Of a stretch of 64,000 bases of DNA, positions 1-12,847 are shown in pieces (the first letter of the stretch is position 1; each line of letters starts with the position of its first letter). The DNA is from Neckera pumila (taxonomy: Eukaryota; Streptophyta; Bryopsida; Hypnales; Neckeraceae): assembly GCA_963969595.1 (NCBI GenBank), contig OZ018412.1, positions 7,442,501 through 7,506,500 on the forward strand. Reading direction: 5' to 3'. The notes under the pieces were generated by a model. That model was not told where the DNA came from. It did not search any database and saw only the letters and a list, made by a program, of their open reading frames with translations. A program made the position numbers and the translations under genes.

Positions 1-1108
1 TTTTGTGTAGTCATATGTGAATTTGTGCAGTTCATCTGGGTCCCTGTCAAAAGAGCCAACTGAAGGGTGGACTTGTCTGTTTTCCAGCTGAGATGGATGA
101 ATGTTGTTGACAAGTGCAATTGTTCATCCCTTCCTTCCTTGTGATGATGAATGAAGCTGCTTGGGTTGTCCAGTCCAGTAGTCCTGTGCCTGTCCTGTGG
201 CTTGGGTTGGTGTGGTCCTGTGGCTTTGAGTTGGGCGCCTACTGGAGCACAAGTGCTGGACTACTCTTAACTCCCAAAGCCTCAGTTCGCAGTTCCCAGA
301 CAGAGTACGGAACTGAAGAGGCCATGGCATCCTCCTACAGATGATCCGAATGCTCCAAAAAATGACAATATGGATCAAAATTGGGCACCCCATTCCGCTG
401 TTTTTCTTCCTTTTCTCTCTTCTTTTGTTTCTTTTGTTTGACAGGAACCAAGTTAAGGAATGACTCCAAATGCAGTCAGTCAGTGCAAAACAAATCCACA
501 ACAACTTCACTTTTAAGGTAGAGACACCCATAACCGACCAAATAAGGAATTTCAGCATGATTTGGAGTAGTGAAGGCAAAACAAATATTTTTCAGAGGTA
601 CATCAATAGAAATGACAAGGATTGCAAAAAAATTGGTAATTTTATTGCTTGAACTGAAATTACTGTGAATTTTGGGAGGCAAAAAGTGCTCTAGACCCGT
701 GGCCAGCCTCTAGACTCTTCTAATTCCGATCACCTAATAAATTTTTTCCTAATCATTATTTTCTACTTTCTTTCTCACAACTTGGGGACATGTGTCATGT
801 ATTTATTAGTTCCAACCTTGAAAAGGGGAAAAAAAATTCTAAGATTGGTCAAAAATATGTCCTATATGTCGGGAATGAGTCACTGGTCGGGAATGGGTGG
901 CTCTACCTTACTCACACTCAGGGGCCAACCATGTAATTTATAGTTTGATTTTACAGTCAATCCATGGCCTCTCCCTGGTAGCCTGACATTAGAGGAAGAG
1001 AGTCAACTGGAGGAAAGCAAATATTGGGCTAGTGGGTCAAGACCCTAGACCAAGATCCATAGGACAATTGCACACAACATTAGGAAGAATTGGTAGTCAC
1101 AAATCAAT
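1..1108. other. Intergenic DNA, no gene recognised
   Basis: Only short open frames occur, on both strands, with no recognisable domain and no convincing exon chain. A short near-duplicated phrase (gtcgggaatg) occurs twice near 870-895. I see nothing else of note. Confidence 0.5.
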
Positions 1109-1305
1109 GATGCTAGCGCGTGAGCGTAGAGATGCAAACCTATCAGCCATAAATTTAGATGCTAGCGCTTGAGTAGAGAGACATGAATCTACCAGCCTTA
1201 AACCTAGATGCTAGCATGTGAGTAGACAAACATAAACCTACCAGCCTTAAACCTAGATGCTAGCGCTTGAGCGGAGAAACATGAACCTACAAGCTTTAAA
1301 CCTAG
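1109..1305. repeat. 49-bp tandem repeat, about four units
   Basis: The phrase gatgctagc begins at 1109, 1158, 1207 and 1256, an exact 49-base spacing. Each unit continues with a version of gcttgagtagagag followed by a caacctaccagcc-like stretch. Units differ at a few positions, so the array is diverged but has no indels. Confidence 0.9.
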
Positions 1306-1509
1306 TTGTAGATATGGACCTACAACCATTTGAAGGTGTTTATAACACATGTACTCATAACATGAATATACTACTGCATGAAAAGAGTTTGTAACATGAA
1401 TACTTAAAACATAGACACCTATAGCCGTAGAAGGTGTCTATAATATAGACTAGTGTGTCATGTACCATTGCCATAGACAAAAAAAAAGTAAAAGTAATTT
1501 TTTAATATT

Positions 1510-1765
1510 TTAATCCATAAAAGACCATTGTCCTCTTGGAGGACAAAATGGATTTTGGGCAAGTTCTTATGACTTCAATTTTCAATGAATTTTTTTGAAA
1601 CTTTCTCATAAGATCACAAAAATTTATTTGCTTTGCGGGAATATAGTTTTTATTTAAATCGGTGCCCCAAAGCAAAAGTTATGCCATCTCAACCCTTAAA
1701 TTTTTTGGCCATTTTGAAGGTGATTTGAATCTCGATTTAATAGTTACAAAGGACTAAAACTTGAA
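1510..1765 (+). mobile_element. Truncated copy of the TTAA/CCCCTAAAGG family
   Basis: The stretch starting aatccataaaagaccattg and reading on through a ggacaaaatg-like phrase resembles the left part of the intact copy at 12848-13776. It shares the gaggacaaatg-type segment, the tagctttgtgggaatata-like segment and the caaaagttatg phrase. The right end is missing; an unrelated inverted-repeat element starts just after it. Confidence 0.5.
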
Positions 1766-1772
1766 GTATGAT

Positions 1773-2441
1773 GGGGTGATTGCAAGAAACACTTCACGTT
1801 TTTGGCTCAGAATTGTAGTTTTTGGCCACAGGAGTGGTAGTACTATACATTCCTATCAATACTATGTTTCCACAGCGCCCTTGCAAATCTCAAACGTTGA
1901 TTCAAGGCGTCTGCAAATTTCAACCGTCAATTCAGTACTATGCAGTATTATAGATTGCTGCGAAGTACTATAGAAGCCACTAGGAGCAAAAAAATAGCAA
2001 AAAAGGAGTCTGTGCACCTTTTTATTTTTAATAAATAAATTTAAAATTTAAAAAAAAAAATCCATTTTGCTAGAAAAGATTGCGCTCAACTAAACATGTT
2101 GATATTTGCATAAAAATTCATTGTCAATCCTTGTAATGTTATTAGACCTCCAACATGTCCAATTTATGGCTTCAAATTTGCATTTTTGGATTAAAAAATA
2201 GGACTACCCCCCCCCCCCCCTCCAAATGGCCAAAGTAGACACCCAATTGGGGGCAGTTTAAAAATAATAAACTAACTTCAAAGAATTTGAAATAATTACT
2301 CAATGTGAACAACTATCATATGTACCTTCTTTTCATGTTTCATGCTAAATGAACAAACGATGCAAAAGTTATGAGCAAAAAACCACCCATCTAAGGGCAA
2401 GGGAACAAAAAATAGGACAAGTGTTTCTTGCAATTACCCAA
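1773..2441. mobile_element. Inverted-repeat DNA element, 0.67 kb
   Basis: The left end gggtgattgcaagaaacact is matched by the reverse complement of gtgtttcttgcaattaccc at the right end, with one or two differences over about 20 bases. No transposase is visible. The interior is AT-rich and has a poly-C run near 2208-2220. A related end sequence (gggcaattgcaagaaatact) recurs near 40112. I could not define a clear target-site duplication, so the superfamily is open. Confidence 0.55.
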
Positions 2442-2636
2442 TGAGTCATTTTTAGGCAAAATTAACCTTAGGATCTTATAAAAAGACAAGTCCTTATCAT
2501 CTCTACAAAGTTTGGTTTCAATCCAAGTCATAGTTTGAAAGATCATAACATAAAAGTGAAGGGTACTACAAGAAAATCGAGGTTTTGGAGTAGTCAAAAT
2601 TGTGTTTTGACTAGCTCTTTTTGGACACATAACATT

Positions 2637-3528
2637 TTAACCACTAAAGGACCAAACGCCATTTTTTGGCAACATAGCGATTAGGCACCTCACTACAAAT
2701 AGAAATTTTCATTTTTTTCTTAGAAATTTTCACACAAGATGTGCCCAAGGAGTAGCTTTCAGGCCCAACAATTTTCATAATTTTTGACAAGATGGTTAAA
2801 AAGTTATTCCATGATATGTCATTTTCATTGATCTATGGGTAGTCCCAGGCAGCTCAAAAAAATTCTTAAAAAATCACTTTTTTTAAAAATAAAAATTTGA
2901 ACTTGGTTTTCAAGATTTATATATACAATTATAGCTTGGAATCATTCCATTTTGATTAATGAGATGATTGTTATGAGGAGTTTTTGTTTGCGGGTAGCTA
3001 TAGAATTTCTATTCTAAAATAAACTTTGAAGTCCTCCATTTAATTCAATTTTCAATATTTTTGAAAAAAAATAAAAACAATGGATGTAGATTGTTTATTT
3101 CAACATTGCAACCGTTGGAATAGGCATTTTTCAATTCCATAACTATATTCTTGACAATTTAGTATTATGAATCATTCTCTACTTCTTTCTATTTATTATT
3201 TATTTTCTATATGTTGTACAATTCGAAATGATCTGAAATTTTTCAAGCATGTAGCAAACTTGTCTTGAGTAATGAATCCAAAGAGTTGAACATCTTTTCA
3301 TTCATGAGCTTGTGAAGTGCAGCTGCCCAATTTTGTGCAGGGCAAAAAGAGTATTTTTCGTCAATTCAAATGTTATATCTTGCAATCCACATGGTGTAAG
3401 TTTTAAAAAAAAATTCTACATCTTCTCAAACCAATGTATTACAAGATCCTAAATTTGAAACTTGGATTAGAAATAGCAATTTTGGAGCATTTTGGGTGAA
3501 AACATTGTCAAAAATCTTTAGGTGTTAA
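2637..3528 (+). mobile_element. TTAA-flanked non-autonomous element, copy A
   Basis: It begins TTAA followed by ccactaaaggacc and ends ctttaggtg followed by TTAA, 0.89 kb in all. The interior holds the family's shared phrases, such as tttgattaatgag and tgcgggtag, and no long frame. The ends are slightly diverged from the family form CCCCTAAAGG. Confidence 0.7.
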
Positions 3529-6452
3529 AAAGTTGGCATCCTATGCTCACTCTCTAGGTAACCAAGTTCCACATGAATGGAAACAAGTCTTGTATTTTTA
3601 GGACCAAAATTGAATGAGAAAATGGTCTTGCAATAGTGACCACTTCATTGTTAAATTTCAAAAATTATAAGAGAAATAGAAGATTTGTCACAAAAATATG
3701 GAGCCAAAATTCAAAAATCAAACATGGTAGAGTGCACAAACACAAGTAAAGACACTCAATAGGAAAATATAGAAAAACAACTCAAATATGAGTGCAAAAT
3801 GTGTATTCCAGTGGCTGTTTGTATCTGCACACCGAGCAAAGTTAAAAAAAAGGGAGAAGACAGCACTACTCTAAATCTAATTTACTATTGGGCAACTCAT
3901 TGAAGAGGGTCATGAACGGTCTACGCTAGCTAGAAATCCATTAGAATTCCACGTGTCATCATTGTCCAACCTCATTACTCTTCCACCTTTTTCCCATTCC
4001 AAAGGTTGGGCCCAACCTTGGTAATACTGGGCAATACAATTTTGACCATGCCCGCCCATAAACACATGCCTCAATTTCAGTGGCCAAAATTTCCTAAAGC
4101 AGTGACTCTTTGCTAAAGTCTCCCAAACCTTCCATGGTTTGGTAATTTTTGTAAATTCAATATTGACTCTTCCTCTGCATCTAAAAACACCACTAGATAG
4201 CTAACTTGATTATCTTGAGAATGAGCCCAAGTTCAAGTGACTTTTTACATTTCTAAATTCAAAAATGGGCATTCTTGAAATGGATCAACCTTTTTTTAGT
4301 CGCTGGAAAATTTAAAGATTAAATATAGGAATTATGTTGCTCGGCAGAAAAAGAACCACAAAATCTTGAAATAATTTTTTTTTAAATTTGATTTTTGTTT
4401 TCATGTGAAACTTTGATTCATTCCATTTGGATTAGTGATGTGTAAAGTTACAATCTTGTTTTTTGGGCAATCTAAGCATCTTCTTGTAAAATTAACTTGT
4501 AGGATTCATTTCTAAATGCACCTTTCACAATTTTTCAAATAAAATTGTTTGAAAAGGTTAAGTTTGCTTGCTAGAATAATCTTGATGTTGGAATCATTGT
4601 GTTTCAATCCCATCTTAGAGCTATTAACAATTTAGTTTTTCTTTCAATTTTGGATATAATTCTCCTTAATAGTTTTTTTAAAGATTGAAATCAAGTGTGT
4701 GTTTTCTGAGTTTTTTTCCTAGACTTTTATCAATACAATTTTCTATAATTCAAAGTCTACAATGCAAATTTTTTCCACAAATGGCAGTCACAGTCATTTG
4801 AAATTGCAAGCCAACGTTCCAAATTTTTTTTTATCTAACTTTGAATGTTAATATCTTCTAATTTGTATGGTCAAATTTCATGAACTTTTTACCACACAAT
4901 CTTAGACAAATAAAGTAGAAGACTTCATTGTTAGGTTCTAAGTTTTTTCCCCTTGGGTGAACGCAACAAAATTGGCAACTTTGGGTGTTATTTGACATAT
5001 AAATGGTATATGTCCTTTAGAGATTATTTCATAAAAAAAATTGAAATTCAATAACTTTCATATTGTAGGTCCAAACACCATGAAATAAAGCCTGTATATC
5101 CCTCCTAGCTAAGAGCTTTCTAATGGTACCAAGAACGTAACCGGAAGATGTACAATTTAGGAGATCTCACTGTAATAAACAAAACAAAACAAACAATCTA
5201 ATTTAATGTACGGATTCCTAAGCTTATGTGCTCATAGATTCTATGCTCTTATGCTTGCAATTCCCGTCACAAATTAAACCAAGGTAGACATGAGTGTTGG
5301 TTTGCTGTAGACACAATATTTATCCAAGGTAGACATAAGTGTTGGTTGGTTGTGGATAGCCATTGTTTTTGTGAATGTTGGTGAAGTTGTCATTATGATT
5401 CTGCAGCAAATGTTTGGCTAAAGTTTGGTATTTGGTTTGCAATCTTACTAGCCAAAATTAATAGCAACAATTATCTACACGATTTGCTAATGTGATAGAC
5501 AATGGTTTAATAAAACTCAAGCTTAGAATGCTATCTATTATTTGGGAAGTCAAATTGTCTTGTAATGTTGATTCCAACTCTCTAAGTATAGGGTGTAGAA
5601 TTACAAAAATAAAAATAATATTATGAGTTCTTAATTTGTGCTAACTCCAAAAGGACCTTTGTAATACATGTTTGAGTATGTCTGAATAATATATGTATTG
5701 TTATGTACATGTAACTTGATCTTTAGGTTATCTGCATGTAAAGTAGGATGACTATGATTTGAGCATGTACTCCAAAGCGTGTACAAATAAATTTAACCAA
5801 TAGAAACTTTCTTCTTGCACAATGTCTAATATAGAGACATTGAAATCATGGCACAATTATAGGAATCTACCAATTCTACTTTGATTTTGAATAAATTTAG
5901 TATACAATATAGAAATATCATTCTTGGACTCTACTACGTTTAATACTAATATGCATATTTGCTTTAAATATCACAATTGATCAACTATTAAAAAATCCTT
6001 CATATAAACATGTTTAATTCATAGACATTCAAGCTCAGATGAGGTGCAAAGTCTTAGACACCAATGTTAGTTTGAGACCTTCAATTGGCATTCACGGGTG
6101 AATCTTAATTAAAATACATGTAATTTAGTCATGCATAAAAAAGATGATCTTCTTAACCACAAAATATACAGAGTAAAACCATATTAGGTTTAATTCGCCA
6201 TGTGAATCCTTCTTGTGGGTCTTTTATGTGGTCTATGCAACCAATGATTCTACTAACATTCATTTCACTCTAGTTAGCTCTATTTTGCTATAATTCTTGA
6301 AGTTGTTCATACAATATATAATACCATCACTTACAACCCAATTTATGTCCGAATGACAAAAATAGATCACAACAAGGGATGTACTGTAGTTGTAGGGTAG
6401 GTTGGATGGAAAATAACTCTAAAAATAGATACCAACATTTTGGTTGAATACC
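3529..6452. other. Intergenic AT-rich DNA with degraded repeats
   Basis: No gene is recognisable. About 4260-5030 resembles the interior of the TTAA copy at 6453-7375 (shared phrases such as gattcattccatttgg and tagcatcttctt-like text) but lacks both ends. A stretch at 5113-5206, with an aaacaaaacaaaac run, is matched in inverted orientation at 10016-10109. Confidence 0.5.
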
Positions 6453-7375
6453 TTAACCCCTAAAGGCCCAAAGTCCCCTTGGGGGACACTTGGGATTTCA
6501 GACAAGCTCGTGTGACTTGAAATTTTGGCCTGATTTTTTAAAAAAATTTTGGGAGGATAGCAAATCACATTAGCTTTTTAAAAATATAATATTTTTTCCA
6601 ATTAGTGTCTAGGAGCAAAAGTTATGCCACCCAAAGTCAAAAAGCAACTCGATGGGCAGAAAAAAAAAACTTTAAAAATTAATTTTTATTTTATTTTTAT
6701 TTTCTCAAAAACTATATTTTTGTCTACATTTGAAGCTTCGATTCATTCTATTTGGAATCAAAATGAGAAAGTTATAGACAAGCTTATTTTTCAAGCAATC
6801 TAGCATCTTCTTCAAAAAACAACTTATAGAATTCACTTTGAATGTAATTTTCAATTTTTTCAATCTTTTTTTTTTGACAAGGTTAAATTTGTTTGCATGA
6901 ACAATCCCACCATTGCAATTATGGTGTTTTAATTCCACCTAAGAGCTATTAACAATTTAGTATTTCCTTCAATTTTGGACCTACTTCTACTTAACAATTT
7001 TTTTATATGTAAAAATCAAGTTTTGACATTATAAAAAAAGTTTCTCCGACTTTCAACTCAAATGTTCAACATTTTTCTTTTTAACCCAATGGTGTGTAGT
7101 GCAAAAAAAATCTACAAATGGCCGTCAAAGTCATCTAAAATTGCAGGCCACAGTTCAAAAAAAATTCTTTTTTGAACTCCAAATGCAAATATCTTCCAAT
7201 CCGTACGGTCAAACTTCGTGAAATTTTTACCACGTGATCTAAGACAAGTGAAGTACAAGATCCTCTGTTTGGTTCTAAAAACAAAGTTTTTTTTTGTTTC
7301 TTAAGTGATTGCAGCAGAAATAGAAGTTTTCAATGGTTTTGGAGCCAGAAAATGCTTTGGGCCTTTAGGGGTTAA
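6453..7375 (+). mobile_element. TTAA-flanked non-autonomous element, copy B
   Basis: It begins TTAA then cccctaaaggcccaaag and ends ctttgggcctttagggg then TTAA. The terminal inverted repeat is perfect for about 17 bases. Length is 0.92 kb with no coding capacity. The flanks of this copy form an inverted repeat of their own (see findings). Confidence 0.85.
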
Positions 7376-7473
7376 AATGTTGGTATCAATTTTTAGAATT
7401 TGAAGAAAAAAATAAAATTGTTCAGCAGAAAGGTGCCAATCATGTCCTACACTTCTTGAGTTTTATTCAAGTA

Positions 7474-8069
7474 AGGTAGGTACTCCCAAATGCGTCATTG
7501 ACCCTAAACTACCATCTTGATTCTAAGGTAGGAGGTTCTAAAAGCATTCAAGCTCAAAAATGGACCACCTCCTCAAATGTACACTATTTGTGCATGTTGC
7601 TTTTTCATAACCTTCAGCAATGTACAAACAATGTACATTTTAGGAGGTGTGCCTTTTTAGAGCCCCATGCCATTTCAACTTCAAAATCTTATAACAAATT
7701 CCACAAAGCTCTAAAAAAATTTCTACTTGTCTTTCAAGGAAAATTTACTTAAAAATATTTCAAGGTCTTGCACTTCCCCAAAGTTTAGTTCTAGCCCTTA
7801 GATGCTCCATTCATGGACCTCCTACCTTGTGTACATCTCCAAAATCATTTATATACCTATGTGGAAGAAAGTATTTTAGAACTAACCTTCAATGCCTTTT
7901 ATAACTTTTGCATATGGTATCCAAATATTTCATTCTTTGGTACGTTGGAACCTCCTTTCATTTGCCGATAAGAAAATTGGACCAGTCCAAAAAGACTTTT
8001 GGCTCGACTTTTTGCTACGGTGTCCAAAAAGTCGAGCAAAAAAGTCGACGGTTTTGGAGGTACCCACCT
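7474..8069. mobile_element. TA-flanked inverted-repeat element with a nested relative
   Basis: The ends read TA|aggtaggtactccc and ggaggtacccacct|TA. The right half shares a long phrase (gcatatggtatccaaat and what follows) with the copies at 28672-28966 and 29192-29463. An inner segment at about 7526-7827, with ends taaggtaggaggt and acctcctacct, is absent from the 29192 copy and looks like a nested element of the same general type. The 234-codon open frame that starts inside at 7892 is taken as chance. Confidence 0.65.
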
Positions 8070-8637
8070 TATCATACCTTATAGGACTACTCATGCTTTC
8101 ATTGATGATCTGGGCATGGCCAAGTGCCTCCCACCTGGCCCCCCTTTTCTGTGATCATTATATGCAAAACAATTGCAAGATGACAATTTTCAATCATCTC
8201 TATGGAATTGAATTGAGTGACAACTTTAGGGTGAAAGGCTTTGGGATCGAATTCCATTCCCTGAGAATCAAGTTGGCAAGCTTGGCCCGGAGGTTGGTTG
8301 GTCTGTCGGTTGCAAAGGCCAAAAGTTACAAACAACCAACCAACAAATGTATTTTTTACCTCGGCAGCGACGTAAAACTTGCCTGGCAGGGTTCATTGGT
8401 CTTCATGAAGAAGAATGGTGAAATCTTGCTCAAGTGTTTCAGGAAAAAAAAAAAAAAAAAAAAAAATCTTGCTCAAGTGCAATGCCAGTCAACTTGGGAG
8501 CCAGGGCTCTGGGACTTCAATGGGGGGTTGTCCTTCACAGTTATAACAAATGCCCCCCATATGCCCCTGCCAGTTGGGGTGCAGAGATTGCCATGAAGAT
8601 TTGCAACAAACTTATTAGGAGTCTTTTCACTACAGTA

Positions 8638-8930
8638 AGGTAACTACACCTGAAATCGCACAGTTAAGCAATTCAGCATGGTTTTCACTATTGTATTGAA
8701 AAAAGAATTGTGGGGTCCTGTTGGTAGCCAAAACGGGATCCTAGATTTTCTTCGAATGTATTTTTTGGACACCGTGGGAATAAACTACAAATTTTCAAAG
8801 TGCTGAAAATAAGTGTACAAAAGTGATCATAAAGTCATATGAATAGTGGGAGTACATTTCAGGCAAGCATTTAGGCAAGAATATCTAGTGTGTAATTTTA
8901 GGAAGCGCAAGATTTTAGGTGTAGTTACCT
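8638..8930. mobile_element. TA-flanked inverted-repeat element, 293 bp
   Basis: The ends are TA|aggtaactacacct and aggtgtagttacct|TA, perfect over about 14 bases. The terminal bases resemble those of the aggtgggtacaccc elements, which suggests a related family. There is no coding capacity. Confidence 0.7.
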
Positions 8931-9134
8931 TATTGACCCATTTGTCCTGGTAGTGCAATTATACTATTTGCATCACCTATAGTATTAGTGTCATTGACTT
9001 TTTTCTTCTCTTTTTGTCTATAACTTTTGAATGGATGGTTCAAACCACAAACGTATTTATGGAAGAAAAAATTCAACATAAATATCCACATTTTTTAAAT
9101 TGAACAATTTTTGAAAAAAATTGGCTTAATATGC

Positions 9135-9607
9135 TTAAACCCTAAAGGTCTAAGAATGGAATTATCTTTATTTTTCTTTGAAATCATCACGCAACATGTG
9201 GTCAAAGGAGTAGCTTTAAGGCGCAACAATTTTTGCAACTTTTGATTATATGGTTAAAAGTTATTGTATGATATGTAGTTTCTTTCTCAATCTGGGCAGC
9301 ATGGGTAGAAAAAAAAATTTTAATTGGTTTTGTAGGTTTACAGATATGTGAAAATCTTTGAATCATTCCATTTTGATTAATGAGATGAAAGTTCCAAGAA
9401 TTTTTTGTTTGCGGGCAAAATATTGTATTTCGACTCTAAAATAAACTTTAGGAGGGTGTACTCTAACTAAAGGAGGGTGTTAACTAAAGGATTCTACAAT
9501 TAGATTTGTTAAAAAATGTATATAGATGAAGCTTTTAGCCTTGCTTTGGAGACTAGTATTTTGAAGCACTTTTAGGCCTCTAAACATAAAAGAACTTTAG
9601 GGGTTAA
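9135..9607 (+). mobile_element. TTAA-flanked element, copy C, internally deleted
   Basis: It starts TTAA then accctaaaggtc and ends gaactttagggg then TTAA. At 0.47 kb it is about half the length of the other copies. It keeps the interior phrase around tttgattaatgagatgaaag. Confidence 0.7.
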
Positions 9608-10829
9608 ATGAAGTATGAAGTTCTGGTTAGCATACAATTATTGCGTTTTGACATATCCCATATAAATTGTCATGCCTCCTACCCCTCACTTGTATAAACT
9701 ATAAAATACATGCCTTCTCTCTGTCTAACAAACAATAAGCTCATTGAAATATGTACAAGCAAATTTGTAAATAATAATAATAGAACCATCTATTACATTT
9801 AACATAATTTTGTTGATGTTAACAACATTTCATTAGAGATTGCAACAACACCATGTTTGAGGCAGCATACATGTATTTAGAAAAAATTAATTCTATATAA
9901 ATACCTTGTCACTACATAATTGTACACGTGAAAATGCAAAATTAGCAAACACACCACGCAGCAAGGCAATCAACTTCATTATGTGAAACACAAAAGTTGA
10001 GAGCAATCTATACCTTAAATTAAGTTGTTTGTTTTGTTTTGTTTGATACACTGAGATCTAAATTTTTTGAATCTTCCTGAAATGTTCTTGGTACCATTGG
10101 GAAGCTCTTGACAAAGAAGAGTACACAGACTTTGTTTTGTGGCCTTTAGACCTATGGTCTAGAAGTTAAAGAAATAAAAAATCAACTTTTATGAACTTCT
10201 AAGATGTCCAAAAGGAAAATGGTATTCATACAAAGTAATAATTAGAAACTTTCACTGTTGTGCACCGTATTGGTCATTATGTGCAACTTTGAAAATAGAG
10301 GAAAAATTAGTGTGATTATTTAGCAATTATTAAAATTATTTTTGAAGCAACTTTCTGAATTGTATAACTTGTAGAATGACAATAATATAGTATTCAAGGT
10401 TTTATAAGGACGAAATATGTGATTTTGACTATATAACTTCCTTGTAAATCTATGCCTAAGTACGTGTAAATATTATCTACAAATTATGTAATTCTAACTA
10501 TATGACCATCTTGTAAGCCTATGCCTAAGTACATAATTTTGAATATATGTCCATTTATTTTTATGATTGGCTTACATTAAGAGTATGTTCATTCCAAGTC
10601 CTATTGGTGACTCCAAAAACCCAAAAAGAGTGACACTGAAATTACGTGCCTTTGTACACAAGGAGGAAGACTTTGTTGTAACTTTTCATACTTATTATTC
10701 TTTATAATAATAGGAAAGTGTAGGTTGTGAAAAGAAGAGAGGGGAAGGGATTGTATTCATTCTTGCTCATTGAGGTATTAGAGGTACGTATGGGTGAGAA
10801 ATTGATTTAGGAAGATGTGACCAATGATA
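9608..10829. other. Intergenic DNA, no gene recognised
   Basis: AT-rich sequence with no long frame. The stretch at 10016-10109 is an inverted, diverged copy of 5113-5206. Confidence 0.5.
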
Positions 10830-11045
10830 CACTATAAGAAATCCGCGTCTTATATGATGAGCCCTAATTTTTTTAAATGGATTTTAGTGAATGTCAAATG
10901 CAACAAAACCATATTTTTATGTCAACATTGATATCACGTTGGACGCTTTTGTTGGCATAAAACATGGATGTGTTGCATTCGACATCTACTAAAACCCGTT
11001 TTAAAAAATTAGGCTCGTCACCTAAAACGCAAGTTTCTTATAGTG
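10830..11045. mobile_element. CACTA-type MITE, 216 bp
   Basis: The left end is CACTATAAGAAA and the right end is its exact reverse complement, TTTCTTATAGTG. Sub-terminal sequence is also inverted: gtcaaatgcaaca on the left faces tgttgcattcgac on the right, so most of the element can fold back. CACTATAAGAAA matches the CACTA (En/Spm) end consensus as I know it. A three-base target duplication is not clean (ata versus gta). Confidence 0.85.
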
Positions 11046-12847
11046 GTAATAGGTCGTGGTTGTTTGTGAGAGTCTGGAAGCGTTTGAAGAGTAGAATTTA
11101 TATAAAATACTTGATGGCTATGTTGGTGAGTGCGGTGTAGAGGAATTTGTAGCATTGGTTTATATTTTTAGGTTTTAAAATGTATACCATGCACGCACTA
11201 CTGCAATTATGCCCACTACAAAGATTTGTAACTATAATGGGCACCTTGATTCACTAGTGCCTATGAAAAAACTTCTTTGCAAATAGTAGCTTGGAGTCAA
11301 TTGCATAAATAAACTTGCATGAATTTTGCGGTGAAAATTTGCTTAATTATACAAATGAAGGTTGTAGTCTAATCAAGCTCAATTTGATGCTTGAAAAAAG
11401 ATACTTGAAAATTCACTACAATACAAAAAATTGAGAGCCTCCAAATGGGTCAAATATGCGATTTTCTTCATATTTTGCCTAATGGCATGTGATTTTGATT
11501 TTTTTTGGTATTAGCTTTTTAATAAAAAATACATAAAAAGGACCATCTATAATCTTGTTTTAACGAATAAAATTTTGCATAATCATTTTTTTGGAACAAA
11601 TTTATGAATATCCACATCCATAGACCAGATCAATCTACAACAAGACAATGATATGACATACCCTTTAGGTGTTAGCATGCTAGAGTTAGTTTCTTCTTCA
11701 TTCTTGATTTTTTTTCTTGAATATTTTCTTAATAAAATTGTATTCTTTTTGAAATTGTATTCTTTTTGAAATTGTATTGTAGAGTCGTAGAGAGAGCTCA
11801 ATTAGATAATAGTATTTTCATCAATCCAATGAAAAGTACAAGAAAAATTAGCTAGAAAATGATTGCTATTGGCACCTCTGTATTGAAACAAGATAGTAAT
11901 CCCTTTGTTTTTATTTTTTGTTGAATGATCTATTTATTGAGTATTCAATTGAAAAAAATATTCTATCTCTAGGTTAATATTGTGCAGAATGTTGAATAAC
12001 ATAATGTTCAATCCATCTCTCTAATGAGGAAAGGAAAAATATTAGCTTGAAAAGTGAGAGAAGGAGGGTAATAAATAAAATGATGGTTGTGGAACCATAG
12101 ATAAGGGATATCCAATCCATGTACTTGGTCTTTTGATAAAATGTTAGAATTTATAATTTACCATGGATGAATAATTTGAATTCACCTTTTGGGAATTAGA
12201 GACCATGAATTAGTTGGAATTGACAAATAATTGACTACAAAAATACTTGTTTTTTACTTGAAGATATGGGTGGATCTCCGAGGATGACCATATAGCTTAT
12301 TTGCCCAAACCAACTTGACTATAATAAAATAAGATGACACTCCCTTTAGAGGTTAAGGCAGCAAGGACATTAAGACTTATATTTATAGTGTCTGATGAAT
12401 GATTTAGAAATGTAAGATGCACCTATTCATTTAGAAATTTGATAGTTTCTGGCTTGACTAATCTAGTGATAGGGACGCAACTTTCCACATTTAGCATGTC
12501 ACAATGTCTTCTTTCTTGATCAATTTCTTTAATATTTCATTGATAAAAAATTTGATCTTTTATGGTGTACAAAGGGGAAAAAACAATAACAAAAAAGTGA
12601 GAAAGGGTAGAAAGGACATAAAAAAGAAGGGTGATTATAGATACCATTATAGTAAAATAGTATGATGCTTTCTTTTACAGCATTTACAACCACTAATATA
12701 ATGAAATAATATGTTACGGATGGAATTTGCCATCTAAATCTATGAGGCTTAGATAATTGAGTCCAAATTTCCAACAAATGCTTCATTCACGCTAGAGGCA
12801 ACTTTCCTTCTCACTTTGAAACAATATGGTACACCTTACAAGGGATA
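11046..12847. other. Intergenic AT-rich DNA, no gene recognised
   Basis: No frame with recognisable content and no clear repeat ends. A short direct repeat (ttgtattctttttgaaa) occurs near 11740-11775. Confidence 0.5.

Noticed and set aside
124..579. 151-codon minus-strand open frame
   Set aside because: Low-complexity Lys/Arg run from a pyrimidine-rich stretch, no recognisable content, and no splice partners.
7892..8596. 234-codon open frame on the plus strand
   Set aside because: It starts inside a TA-flanked repeat, runs through a 23-base poly-A tract and has no domain. Related repeat copies do not keep the frame.
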